Shown: piece after piece, positions 1-7,581 of the stretch
Numbering within the stretch: the stretch's first letter is position 1
Layout: the number at the start of each line of letters is the position of its first letter
From: CAVWGP01 sp963754645
GTDB lineage: Bacteria; Pseudomonadota; Alphaproteobacteria; Bin65
Reading direction: 5' to 3'
Length of the DNA: 64,000 nucleotides
Assembly (NCBI GenBank): GCA_963754645.1
Contig: CAVWGP010000004.1
Coordinates: 248,001 to 312,000, forward strand
Translations under genes and position numbers: made by a program
Notes under the pieces: generated by a model
What the model saw: only the letters and a program-made list of their open reading frames with translations
Told to the model about the DNA's origin: nothing
Databases searched by the model: none

Positions 1-304
1 GTTCGATTTTCGGTAGGCCTGAGACGGGAGGCTCCTCGCCGCCGGCTGCAAGCGCTTCGGCATAGGGAAGATAGTGCTCGTGCAACGCTTTGGCGATGTG
101 CGGCAGCCAGCCAGGCATATCGGCCGCAATCGTGCGGGCGAGACGAAGCGCTTCGGCATCGGGCGCGGCTCGCGTTCCGGCCAGAATGAGCGGGACAGTC
201 GATCCATGGGCAACGTCGATGCGCCCGCGCCATGCGCCGCGCGACCGCCGCAACTCGCCCAGTTGCGCGTCGACATGGCGTGCAGACCCGAACAAGTCGA
301 ACAT
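1..304 (-). CDS. Hypothetical protein, N-terminal part (cut by window edge)
   Basis: Reading the minus strand from the ATG at 304 gives about 101 codons without a stop, running off the left edge. The product begins MFDLFGSARHVDAQLGELRR and continues with a mixed, soluble-looking sequence that has no signal peptide or membrane segment. A purine-rich GGGAG lies about a dozen bases before the ATG. Codon use is GC-rich in third positions like its neighbours, which supports this strand over the two overlapping plus-strand frames. I do not recognise the family. It points the same way as the VOC gene that ends 44 bases upstream, so the two may be co-transcribed. Confidence 0.55.
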   Translation of the reverse strand, partial: MFDLFGSARHVDAQLGELRRSRGAWRGRIDVAHGSTVPLILAGTRAAPDAEALRLARTIAADMPGWLPHIAKALHEHYLPYAEALAAGGEEPPVSGLPKIE

Positions 305-348
305 GACAATTTGTCTCCCAATTCCGTCGCCGTCGGCGGCATCGCCGC

Positions 349-717
349 CTATCGGGTTTCGCCGAAGTAAATGGTGTGTCCTTGATCGTCTTTGATGACG
401 AACTCCCGCGTGCCCCAGGCCGTGTCGTGCACGTCCCTGGTGAGAGCTACACCGTTTCGCTTCAACGCTACGGCCGTGGCCGCGGCATCGTCGGTTCTGA
501 AATAGAGGTGGAAGTGGCCGCCTCTGTCGACGAAATCGATCGATGGATCTCTTGCGTCAACAAGCTTGAGATGAATCATATCGTCGCCGGCACGGATGCC
601 GGCATAAAAATCGCGGTACTTGAACGCCAAGGTCAATCCCAATTTTTCCGTAAAGAAGCGAATCGACTCCGCGAGATTCGTCGTCCGCAACTGGGCAATG
701 GCGCCTGATATGGGCAT
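349..717 (-). CDS. VOC-family (glyoxalase/bleomycin-resistance fold) protein
   Basis: A 122-residue single-domain protein. The start is set at the ATG at 717 (MPISGAIAQLRTTNL) because this is where family similarity begins; the open frame further upstream is low-complexity and arginine-rich. It shows the usual VOC layout of beta-alpha-beta-beta-beta halves: an N-terminal 'ESIRFFTEKLGL' strand-helix, a central 'GGHFHLYFRTDD' and a C-terminal 'FVIKDDQGHTIYFGE' ending in the metal-ligand glutamate typical of the fold. The length matches the family. The substrate cannot be told from sequence; members include glyoxalases, dioxygenases and resistance proteins. Confidence 0.8.
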   Translation of the reverse strand: MPISGAIAQLRTTNLAESIRFFTEKLGLTLAFKYRDFYAGIRAGDDMIHLKLVDARDPSIDFVDRGGHFHLYFRTDDAAATAVALKRNGVALTRDVHDTAWGTREFVIKDDQGHTIYFGETR

Positions 718-893
718 GAAGCCTCCAACTCCCCGCGGTCGCGGTGTCGTCGGCGAGAATGCCGATCGCGTTCGCCGCGTCAAGATCACGGACGGCGCGC
801 GCCGCCGCATTTGACTGGCAACAAGGCCGCCGCTACTGAAAGCGCATCGACGCGATCCTTGCACGGCCTCGCCAATAACCCGGTGACCCCTCC

Positions 894-1607
894 ATGACCG
901 CCGCCACACCCGCCGCCTCCGGCCAGCTGCTCTCGCGCTATCTCGGCATCCTGCCGAGCACGCCCGAGGAGAAAATCCTGCGCATGCTGATCGAGCTCGG
1001 CTGCGAGGTGGTGGGCGGCGAAGAAGGCTCGCTCCTGGTTTACGACAAGGACGCCGACGTGCTGCGCTTCGCCATGACGGTGGGCGATCCCGAATCCGAG
1101 AAGAAGCTGCGCGGCCAATCGGTGCCGCTCGGCGCCGGCTTGACCGGCCTTGCCGCCGCGACGCTCGAAGTGCAAACCGGCGCGCCGACCTTCAAGGACG
1201 TCGATCAAAACGAGCGCACCGGCGACGACGCCACGCCCGACGCGGTGATCGCGGCGCCGATGGCCTCGGGCGACGAGCTTGTCGGCGTCATCACCGCCGT
1301 CTCGTTCGCCGACGGCAAGCGCTTTTCGAGCAAGGATGCGCGGCTCTACGCCGGCTTTGCCGCGATCGCGGCCATCGTCGTCGATCTCCGGCGCCGGCTT
1401 TCGGCCTACGAAAGCGCGGACGGCGGCGGGGCGGCGCGGGACGAAAGCGAGCGCGCCCGGCTCGAGCGCCAGATCCTGGCCTCGGTGCAGGCCCTGATCG
1501 CGGGCGACACGGCGCGGCTCAAGACGGTGGCCAGCCTGCTCGCGGCGATCGAGGGCGTGACGGCGGTTCCCGCCGCGGCGCCCGACGGCAAGGGCGCGCG
1601 CCCGTGA
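894..1607 (+). CDS. GAF-domain protein paired with a subtilisin-like protease
   Basis: A 237-residue soluble protein. Residues about 20-175 form a GAF domain: 'EKILRMLIELGCEVVGGEEGSLLVYDKD' opens it, then the 'LRGQSVPLGAGLTGLAAAT' loop, and it closes with a helix 'KDARLYAGFAAIAAIVVDLRRRL'. A charged helical tail follows (about 176-237). GAF domains bind small ligands such as cyclic nucleotides, haem or tetrapyrroles; none can be assigned here, and there is no kinase, cyclase or DNA-binding output domain. The stop codon overlaps the GTG start of the following S8 protease by four bases (GTGA), so the two are translationally coupled. The likely role is ligand-dependent control of the protease, but that is inference. 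Confidence 0.85.
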   Translation: MTAATPAASGQLLSRYLGILPSTPEEKILRMLIELGCEVVGGEEGSLLVYDKDADVLRFAMTVGDPESEKKLRGQSVPLGAGLTGLAAATLEVQTGAPTFKDVDQNERTGDDATPDAVIAAPMASGDELVGVITAVSFADGKRFSSKDARLYAGFAAIAAIVVDLRRRLSAYESADGGGAARDESERARLERQILASVQALIAGDTARLKTVASLLAAIEGVTAVPAAAPDGKGARP

Positions 1608-2416
1608 GCGCCGGCGCGGTCCTGGCCGCGTTCAGCGAAAAGTTGAGCGATCTCGCTGCGCGCGGCGAAGCCCTGGCGCCGGTCGAGGTCGCCGTGCTCG
1701 ACAGCGGCGTCGATGCGACGCATCCCGATCTCGCCGGCCGCGTCGTCGAGGCGATGCATTTCCGCCCCGAAGGCGACGACGTGGCGCGCACCAACGTCGT
1801 CGCCGGCACAAACAACGACACCTACGGCCACGGCACCGGCGTCGCCAGCATCATCGCGCGCATGGCGCCGAATGCGCGGATTTTCGACCTGCGCGTGCTC
1901 GAGCCGGGCAACAAGGGCGTGGCCGCCTGCGTCATCGCCGGGCTGCGCTACGCCATCGAGCGCAAGTGGCGCATCATCAACCTGTCGCTCGCGGTGGCGG
2001 AAAAATTCGGCGCCCAGCTTCTGCCGCTGTGCGAGAAGGCCTATTTCCAAAATCAGATCCTGGTCGCCTCGAAGCGCAATTTCCCGTTTCCCGACGTCGG
2101 TTTTCCGGCGGCCTATGCCTCGACCATCGGCATCGAGATCGGGCGCTTCGATTCGCCGTTCAAGATCGTCTTCAATCCCGAGGACAATATCGAGTTCACC
2201 GCGCTCGGCGAGAACATCACCATCGCCAATGTCGGCGGCGGCTATACCACCAAATCGGGCACCAGCTTCGCCACGCCGATGGTGAGCGCGTTCTGCGCCA
2301 TGCTGGTCGGGCTCTATCCCGGCCTGCGCCCGTTCGAGATCAAGTCGCTGCTCAAGCACTACGCCGGGGCGGCGGAGGCGGCGGGCGAGGAGCGCGGCGC
2401 GGCAGCGTCGGCTTAA
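1604..2416 (+). CDS. Compact intracellular S8 (subtilisin-like) serine protease
   Basis: 270 residues, GTG start inside the stop of the GAF gene. The catalytic triad is complete: Asp33 in VAVLDSGVDATHP, His76 in YGHGTGVASI and Ser221 in the SGTSFATPM motif. Asn159 in 'KRNFPFPDV' sits at the oxyanion-hole position, with the usual glycine before it replaced by arginine. There is no signal peptide, propeptide or membrane segment, and the protein is close to the minimal catalytic core, which suggests a cytoplasmic enzyme that does not need autoprocessing. A prodomain-free protease needs another form of control, and the coupled GAF protein is the obvious candidate. Confidence 0.88.
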   Translation: MSAGAVLAAFSEKLSDLAARGEALAPVEVAVLDSGVDATHPDLAGRVVEAMHFRPEGDDVARTNVVAGTNNDTYGHGTGVASIIARMAPNARIFDLRVLEPGNKGVAACVIAGLRYAIERKWRIINLSLAVAEKFGAQLLPLCEKAYFQNQILVASKRNFPFPDVGFPAAYASTIGIEIGRFDSPFKIVFNPEDNIEFTALGENITIANVGGGYTTKSGTSFATPMVSAFCAMLVGLYPGLRPFEIKSLLKHYAGAAEAAGEERGAAASA

Positions 2417-2523
2417 CGCCACGCGATCGGCAATGCCGCGGCGCGGTTCTCAGCCGCCGGTCTTGTCCGGCGTTCGGTCGACTGCTTCGGCACCGAGCGC
2501 GCCAAATGCGTTTCCCCCTGCAC

Positions 2524-2617
2524 CTGGTCCCCGGCGCGATGGCCGGGGTGACAGTGTCATTTTCGATCGATGACCTGGAAAAAATACTGTCACCCCGGCC
2601 ACCGAGCCGGGGTCCAG
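2524..2617. repeat. REP-like dispersed inverted repeat (copy 1)
   Basis: Nested inverted repeat between convergent genes. The outer arms are 2524-2535 and 2606-2617 (CTGGTCCCCGGC and its near reverse complement). The inner arms are 2541-2555 and 2586-2600, a perfect GGCCGGGGTGACAGT against its reverse complement. The same 'CTGGaCCCCGG...CCGGGGTGACAG' design recurs at 7311-7400, so this is a repeat family, not a lone terminator. It sits between the protease and GST genes, which converge, and may also end transcription. Confidence 0.75.
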
Positions 2618-2659
2618 AATTCCCGCGCCGACGTTGTATAATAGGGCGCGCTGAAGCAA

Positions 2660-3304
2660 TCACCCGCCGGCCTTGTCCGGGAAATTCCGCGCCCAGACCG
2701 GCTTCAAGCGCGGCTCCGCGTCGCCGCGCTCGGCGATCGCCATGAGCTTGGGCGTGTTGGCCGCGAACCAATCGCGGCGCGGGCGCCAGTGCGTCATGGT
2801 CGCGACATAGATATCGAGCGCCGAGAAACGGCCGCCGAGAAACCACGGCGCGCGCGCCTCGGCCTCGACGATGCGCCACAGGCGCTGCGCATAGGCATCG
2901 ACGGCGGCGCGAAAGTCTTTGGCCGCGGCGGCATCGGCGACGAAGCGCGCCGGATCGTCGGCATAGGTGAAGGTCGGATAGATATTGGCGACCAGGAAAA
3001 CGAGCCAGCGCAGAAACTCGGGCCGCATTGCCTCGGCGGCGCGCGGCACGAGATCGTCGCTTCCGGCGGCATCGGCCAGGTGCAGCGTGATGGCCGCGCT
3101 TTCGGTCATCGTGCGTCCATCGGGCAGGATCAGCGTCGGCACTTGGGCGATCGGGTTTGTTGCCGCCAAGTTGCGGCGCCCTTCGTCCGACTTGAACAAG
3201 TCGGGCACCGCTTCGAAATCATACGGCAGTTCGAGCCAGGCAAGCTGCGCCTCGACGATGGCCGAGCCCCAGCCGTGCCGTCCATAGAGCTTGTAGCGAG
3301 CCAT
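2660..3304 (-). CDS. Glutathione S-transferase family protein
   Basis: 214 residues from the ATG at 3304 (MARYKLYGRHGWGSAIVEAQ). The N-terminal thioredoxin-like domain (about 1-80) has the cis-proline motif 'AQVPTLILPDG' and the glutathione-contacting 'TESAAI' (Glu-Ser). The all-helical C-terminal domain (about 90-210) contains the N-capping-type 'GGRFSALDIYVATM' stretch. The length is normal for a soluble bacterial GST. It faces away from the reductive-dehalogenase-like gene that starts 124 bases away, so the two share a divergent promoter region. Bacterial GSTs in such clusters often act on halogenated or aromatic substrates, or release glutathionyl intermediates; that role is inferred from context only. 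Confidence 0.9.
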   Translation of the reverse strand: MARYKLYGRHGWGSAIVEAQLAWLELPYDFEAVPDLFKSDEGRRNLAATNPIAQVPTLILPDGRTMTESAAITLHLADAAGSDDLVPRAAEAMRPEFLRWLVFLVANIYPTFTYADDPARFVADAAAAKDFRAAVDAYAQRLWRIVEAEARAPWFLGGRFSALDIYVATMTHWRPRRDWFAANTPKLMAIAERGDAEPRLKPVWARNFPDKAGG

Positions 3305-3428
3305 CGAAATCCTCCGCCGCCGGTGCCGGTTAAATCTTCGCGCTTGCACTGTATGGTAGTCGCGCGCGATGCCGATGAAAATCGGCAGCGCGCGCCGCTC
3401 GATTTCGTTCGACCGTGGAGTGACCTCG

Positions 3429-4691
3429 ATGCCGCAAGGCGATCCCGCGCAGCGTTTGAGCGTCGACAACCAGCCGCGCACCGAGGGCCCCTATCGGCTC
3501 AAGGGCGAGGTGCGGCGGCCCGGCGACGAGGCCTGCGGCTTCGACGTGCTCGACGATTTCGAGCGCTTCCACCAGGCCAACGACATCTATTGCCGCGCGC
3601 AATGGGACACGCGCATCCGCACCAAGAAGGCGATCGACTGGTTCAAGAGCATGTTCGTCCCCGGCTTGGGCGTGCGCGCGGCCGAGGGTTTCGGCGCCCG
3701 CGACTTCGCGCTGCGCAATGCCGGCTGGATGGGCACCAATCTCGTGATCCAGCGCAGCCTCGCCGAAGACCGGGTCGACGCTTTCGGCGACTACATCCGC
3801 CCGTTCTCGGCGCCCAATCCGCAAAAGATCGACATCGAATCGCCCGAAACGATGACCGAGGAGATCAAGCGCGTCTGCCGCCTGTTCGGCGCCGACGCCG
3901 TCGGCATCGCGGATTACGATCCGCGCTGGCACTTCACCAACAATTTTTCGATCAAGACGCTCACCGAAAAGCCCTACGGCATTCCCGGGGATTTGCCCAA
4001 CGTCATCGTCATCGTCACGGCGATGAATTACGAGGCGGTCAAATGCTATCCCTCGGCCACCGCCGGCGTCGCGGTCGGGCACGGCTATTCGCGCGATTGC
4101 GAGCTGGTCCAGACGATCGCGACCTACATCCTCAATCTCGGCTATCGCGCGCTCGCCTCGGTCAACGACACGAGCCAGGCGATCCCCTATGCGGTGCAGG
4201 CGGGCTTGGGCGAATACGGCCGCAACGGCCTGCTCATCACCAAGGATTACGGGCCGCGCGTGCGCATCGGGCGCATCCACACCGATCTGCCGCTGGTGCG
4301 CGACAAGCCGATCGGTTTCGGCGTGCGCGAATTCTGCGACACGACCTGCCGGCGCTGCGCCCAAGCCTGCCCGCCCCAGGCGATCTCGCACGGCGCGCCG
4401 AGCGAAATCGTGCCCAATCAGTCGATGACCAAGGGCATCCGCAAGTGGCAGGTCGATCCCGAACGCTGCTTCAAGTTCTGGGCCAATCAGGCGACCGAAT
4501 GCGGCATCTGCATCCGCGTCTGCCCCTACAACAAGGACATCGCGCGCTGGTGGCAACGGCTCTACTACCGCTTCTGGCAACGCCTCGCCGCCTCGCGCCT
4601 GAAGCGGCTGGCGCTGCGCCTCGACGTGGCGCTCGGCTACGGCAAGCGCATGAAGCCCAGCGAATTCTGGCGCCGCTTCCGGACGCGGTGA
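3429..4691 (+). CDS. Soluble reductive-dehalogenase-like (RdhA family) B12/Fe-S protein
   Basis: 420 residues from the ATG at 3429, chosen because GGAG lies nine bases upstream; an in-frame ATG at 3369 has no such site. The C-terminal part holds two [4Fe-4S] motifs: Cys303 in CDTTCRRCAQACP (C-x3-C-x2-C-x3-CP) and, with an upstream Cys in 'ERCFKFW', Cys358 in CGICIRVCPYNK. The middle region (about 120-300) is the nitroreductase-like cobalamin-binding fold seen in RdhA and QueG proteins ('YGRNGLLITKDYGPRVRIGRIHTDLPL'). There is no Tat signal and no membrane anchor gene beside it, so it should be cytoplasmic, unlike respiratory dehalogenases. The first Cys spacing is x3 rather than the usual x2. 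Its neighbours (GST, Rieske oxygenase) suggest catabolism of a halogenated or aromatic compound. Alternative: a QueG relative, but the length and N-terminal extension favour RdhA. Confidence 0.75.
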   Translation: MPQGDPAQRLSVDNQPRTEGPYRLKGEVRRPGDEACGFDVLDDFERFHQANDIYCRAQWDTRIRTKKAIDWFKSMFVPGLGVRAAEGFGARDFALRNAGWMGTNLVIQRSLAEDRVDAFGDYIRPFSAPNPQKIDIESPETMTEEIKRVCRLFGADAVGIADYDPRWHFTNNFSIKTLTEKPYGIPGDLPNVIVIVTAMNYEAVKCYPSATAGVAVGHGYSRDCELVQTIATYILNLGYRALASVNDTSQAIPYAVQAGLGEYGRNGLLITKDYGPRVRIGRIHTDLPLVRDKPIGFGVREFCDTTCRRCAQACPPQAISHGAPSEIVPNQSMTKGIRKWQVDPERCFKFWANQATECGICIRVCPYNKDIARWWQRLYYRFWQRLAASRLKRLALRLDVALGYGKRMKPSEFWRRFRTR

Positions 4692-4700
4692 GCGCGCGCT

Positions 4701-5288
4701 CTACACCCAGGTTTGAATCACGTAATCGAACGTCCCATCGCCGTTCACCAGATCGACGCGCTGCTGCTTGATGCGGTAGCCGGCCGGCGTCTTCGCGAGA
4801 ACGTGGCGGTATTTGCCGGTGAAGTGGCGCAAGGCGTCGCGGCGGAACTCGGCCATGTGGAATTTCGAGCGCACCGTGGCGTCGCCGGTCTTGGCGTCGA
4901 TCGCTTCGACGATGACGTTCGAAACGACATGCATGGTGCGGTGCGGCGGCTTCTGCGACCAGGCGCGCGGATGGGTGACGCGCTTGATGCGCACCCGCAT
5001 CAAATCGAGATCTTCGTGGAAGATGCTGGGCATGAATTCGGCGTCGGTCTGGCTCTCGGTCGCCGGCATCCAGTAGCGGCCGTCCTCGGTGAAAAGCTGG
5101 AGCCAATCGTCCCAGCGCTTGTCGTCGAGGATTTCCGCCTGGCGGTAGAGAAAGCGTTCGAGCTCGATCTGCTGCGCCGGCGTGACGTCGGCCATCGGCG
5201 GCAGCGGCTGCTTGGCGGGCGGCGGCGGCAGTCCGTCGATCGCCTCGGCCCATTCGGTGGCGCTACCGGAACTCGGCGTCGCTCTCAT
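4701..5288 (-). CDS. Aromatic-ring-hydroxylating dioxygenase, beta (small) subunit
   Basis: 195 residues. The SnoaL/NTF2-like cone fold of dioxygenase small subunits is visible from about residue 35: 'IELERFLYRQAEILDDKRWDDWLQLFTEDGRYWMPA', then 'THPRAWSQKPPHRTMHVVSNVIVEA' and the terminal strand 'VDLVNGDGTFDYVIQTWV'. These are hallmark positions of the family (for example BphA2 and HcaF). It has a structural role, holding the alpha subunits in an a3b3 oligomer. The ATG at 5288 overlaps the alpha-subunit stop (ATGA), so it is the third gene of a MarR-alpha-beta operon. The N-terminal 30 residues are proline-rich and probably disordered. Confidence 0.9.
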   Translation of the reverse strand: MRATPSSGSATEWAEAIDGLPPPPAKQPLPPMADVTPAQQIELERFLYRQAEILDDKRWDDWLQLFTEDGRYWMPATESQTDAEFMPSIFHEDLDLMRVRIKRVTHPRAWSQKPPHRTMHVVSNVIVEAIDAKTGDATVRSKFHMAEFRRDALRHFTGKYRHVLAKTPAGYRIKQQRVDLVNGDGTFDYVIQTWV

Positions 5289-6604
5289 TTCGCGCTCCCT
5301 TGGCTCATATATTGCGTCCAGGCTTCGAACATGTGGCGCATCGGCAGCTCGCTCATGCCGGTGACCGATTTGGTGATGCCGTTCTGGCGGCTGTCCTGCC
5401 CGGCGTTGCGGTGGAAGCTGACCCAATCGCTGCCGTTTGCCTGCAACCCTTGCTGGCAGCGCCACCAATTGTCGAGATCGTCGGCATTGATCGTCGTCGA
5501 TGGCGAATTGACGAGCTGGTAATAGCCGAGCGCGCGGCGATAGATGCCTTGCGGCGCGCCCTTGAGGCGGAAGAGCCAGATTTCGGTCAGCGTTTTGTCC
5601 GGCGCGAGCGGCCGCACGGAGCGCAGCTGCTGCAGCGGCGGCTGAACCGAGAGGCCGGGATAGACCAGCACGTGATGGATATCGACCCCGAGAATCCGCT
5701 CGACCTCTTCCGCGCCGTGGCGCTGCCGCATGATCGCCTCGTATTCGATCATCTCGGGATCCTGGCGGCGCAAATCCATGTAGCCCTGCAGGATGCAGTG
5801 GCCGTTGGCAAAGCCGGTATTGCTCATCTGGTCGAATTTGTGGAACGGCAGGGTGAAGGCGGAGAGATAGTGGTAGTCGAGCGGCGCGTTTTTGCCGGTG
5901 CGCGCCTTGATGTCCTTCTCGACTTCGAGCGCGGCGCGGCCGGCGGCTTCGTGCGTGACCGAGGGATGCACCGCGTCGAGCTGGTTCTCGAGGAAGATTT
6001 TCCAGTTCGATTTCTGGATCATGCGGAAGCAATCGCCGACGACTTCGACCTCGCCGTCGGGCGCGCGGTTGCACATGTCGTCGAACGCGATCTTGGCGCC
6101 GCCAAGGAAGGTTTCGAGATCGGGTCCGGTCTCCGACAGGCTGGCGAACACGAAGCCGCGATAGATGCCCATGCGCGGCGCGCGCCGCATGTGGAATTGC
6201 GGATCGGCGGGATCGAAGCGCGTGTTGTCGTAACCCTCCATGACGGGAACTTTCAGCAGCGTGCCGTCGAGGTTGAAGCGCCAGGCGTGGTAGGCGCACT
6301 TGAAGGTGGCGCCGGTGTTGCCGCTGCGGTCCGAGCACAGCAGCGCGCCGCGGTGCGGGCAGCGGTTGAACAACACGTGGATCTTGCGATCCTTGGCGCG
6401 CACCATGACCATCGGCTGGTTGCCGATCTGCATCATGTAGTAGTCGCCCGGCGCCTTGACCTGGGATTCGTGGCCGACATAGATCCAGGTCTTCTCGAAA
6501 ATATGCGCGATCTCGGCGTCGAAGATTTCCTGGTCGGTGTAGCAGCGCCGGTGCACGCGGTCGGCCTCGACCAGGCCTTGCCAGGCATTGTGATGCTTCA
6601 TCAT
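5285..6604 (-). CDS. Rieske non-haem iron dioxygenase, alpha (catalytic) subunit
   Basis: 439 residues. The Rieske [2Fe-2S] centre is Cys82-x-His84 ('CPHRGA') and Cys103-x2-His106 ('CAYHAW'). The mononuclear iron site is seen in 'ENQLDAVHPSVTHE': Asp210, the electron-bridging residue, and ligands His213 and His218, with the third ligand expected in the C-terminal 'INADDLDNWW' stretch. It would dihydroxylate or demethylate an aromatic acid-type substrate using electrons from a reductase and ferredoxin that are not encoded nearby. The start is ATG at 6604, overlapping the MarR stop by four bases, with GGGAG ten bases upstream. The substrate is unknown; the large 'QLRSVRPLAPDKTLTEIWLF' C-terminal domain is typical of ring-hydroxylating enzymes. 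Confidence 0.92.
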   Translation of the reverse strand: MMKHHNAWQGLVEADRVHRRCYTDQEIFDAEIAHIFEKTWIYVGHESQVKAPGDYYMMQIGNQPMVMVRAKDRKIHVLFNRCPHRGALLCSDRSGNTGATFKCAYHAWRFNLDGTLLKVPVMEGYDNTRFDPADPQFHMRRAPRMGIYRGFVFASLSETGPDLETFLGGAKIAFDDMCNRAPDGEVEVVGDCFRMIQKSNWKIFLENQLDAVHPSVTHEAAGRAALEVEKDIKARTGKNAPLDYHYLSAFTLPFHKFDQMSNTGFANGHCILQGYMDLRRQDPEMIEYEAIMRQRHGAEEVERILGVDIHHVLVYPGLSVQPPLQQLRSVRPLAPDKTLTEIWLFRLKGAPQGIYRRALGYYQLVNSPSTTINADDLDNWWRCQQGLQANGSDWVSFHRNAGQDSRQNGITKSVTGMSELPMRHMFEAWTQYMSQGSAK

Positions 6605-7194
6605 GGTTGTCGCTCCCTTTTTGTCTTCGGAATTCGTGCTGGGGCGGGCCGGCGCCAGCTTTCGTCCATCGCGCGCCGGATTTCGCCGAGCGCCAGGCAC
6701 AGCAGCGGCACGCCGCCCTCGGGCAGCCCGCCCAACGCCGCGCGATTGAGCCGGGCCACGATCGGCCACGCTTGCTCGAACAATTTCAATCCGGCCGCGG
6801 TCAAGGACAGGCGCGTGACGCGCATATCGGCGACGTCGGACAGGCGCAGCAGCCGTCCGGCGCGCTCCATGCGATCGACCGTGCGGCTCGTCGTCGTGTG
6901 ATCGAGGCCGACGAATCCGGCGACCTCGCCGATCGAGAGCGACTGGCGCGCCTTGAGCAACGCCAGGATGCGCCACTCCGGCACGCGCAGCCGATGATGG
7001 CGCAGTTCGGCGCCGAGCTGCCGGTCGCGGCTGCCCATGATCTGCGTCATCCAATAGAACACATGATGGTCGAGGTCGAAGGGCTCGACGGCGGCAACAC
7101 TTTGCGGGGCGGGCGCCGCGGGCGGGCTCGTTTTCATTCGCCGTGCCGTGGGCCGTAACGCCATGGGGATCCGATCGGTGGCCGAAACCGACAT
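6601..7194 (-). CDS. MarR-family transcriptional regulator of the dioxygenase operon
   Basis: 197 residues. The winged helix-turn-helix lies at about 70-130: 'LRVPEWRILALLKARQSLSIGEVAGFVGLDHTTTSRTVDRMERAGRLLRL' (helices 2-4 and wing). The wing has the family's D-x-R ('DVADMRVTRLSLT'). A 35-residue proline/alanine-rich N-terminal extension and a C-terminal dimerisation helix flank it. It is the first gene of the operon and overlaps the alpha subunit by four bases, so it is almost certainly co-transcribed with, and auto-regulates, the oxygenase. MarR proteins of aromatic pathways usually release DNA on binding the substrate or a CoA thioester. Confidence 0.9.
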   Translation of the reverse strand: MSVSATDRIPMALRPTARRMKTSPPAAPAPQSVAAVEPFDLDHHVFYWMTQIMGSRDRQLGAELRHHRLRVPEWRILALLKARQSLSIGEVAGFVGLDHTTTSRTVDRMERAGRLLRLSDVADMRVTRLSLTAAGLKLFEQAWPIVARLNRAALGGLPEGGVPLLCLALGEIRRAMDESWRRPAPARIPKTKRERQP

Positions 7195-7310
7195 GAGCCG
7201 CGGGCGACCGCCCGCGTTCGAGCGGAAAAGCTAGGGGCCTATATGTGCGATTGCAAGTAAAATTTTCGGCGGCGTGGAATTGAGCCAGCCGGAATTGGCT
7301 TCGGCTGCAT

Positions 7311-7400
7311 CTGGACCCCGGCCTTCGCCGGGGTGACAGGGGATTGTTTGGACGCCAATCATTATATTCTTCTGTCGCCCCGGCGAAGGCCGGGGCCCAG
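7311..7400. repeat. REP-like dispersed inverted repeat (copy 2)
   Basis: The arms 7311-7339 and 7372-7400 are long inverted repeats (CTGGACCCCGGCCTTCGCCG and its near reverse complement) around a 32-base AT-richer loop. It is the same family as the copy at 2524-2617. It lies in the 387-base gap between the divergently transcribed MarR gene (start 7194) and the gene at 7582. Apart from this repeat the gap holds only an AT-richer stretch (about 7230-7280) that is the likely promoter region of the MarR operon. Confidence 0.8.
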
Positions 7401-7581
7401 GCTCCACGCGCGGGCGGTGCGCGAGAGCGCGTGGCGCGGCGATCCGGCGGAGTCGGTATTACATGCAGCCGCACAGTAAAGGTTGCCGGCTTCGCCGGCG
7501 CCGAGGGCCGGCTCGTTACAGGTGCGCCATTGCCGCCGCCGCCGAATCTGGCATCATCCGCAAGGTGCGCGGGAGACTCCG

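Noticed and set aside
74..395. Two plus-strand open frames near the left edge
   Set aside because: They are arginine/proline-rich shadows of the minus-strand hypothetical gene and the VOC gene, with no ribosome site.
4701..6338. A single 545-residue minus-strand protein spanning both dioxygenase subunits
   Set aside because: The upstream part of that frame is antisense-like low-complexity sequence in the wrong frame of the alpha subunit; the ATGA overlap at 5285-5288 shows two separate genes.
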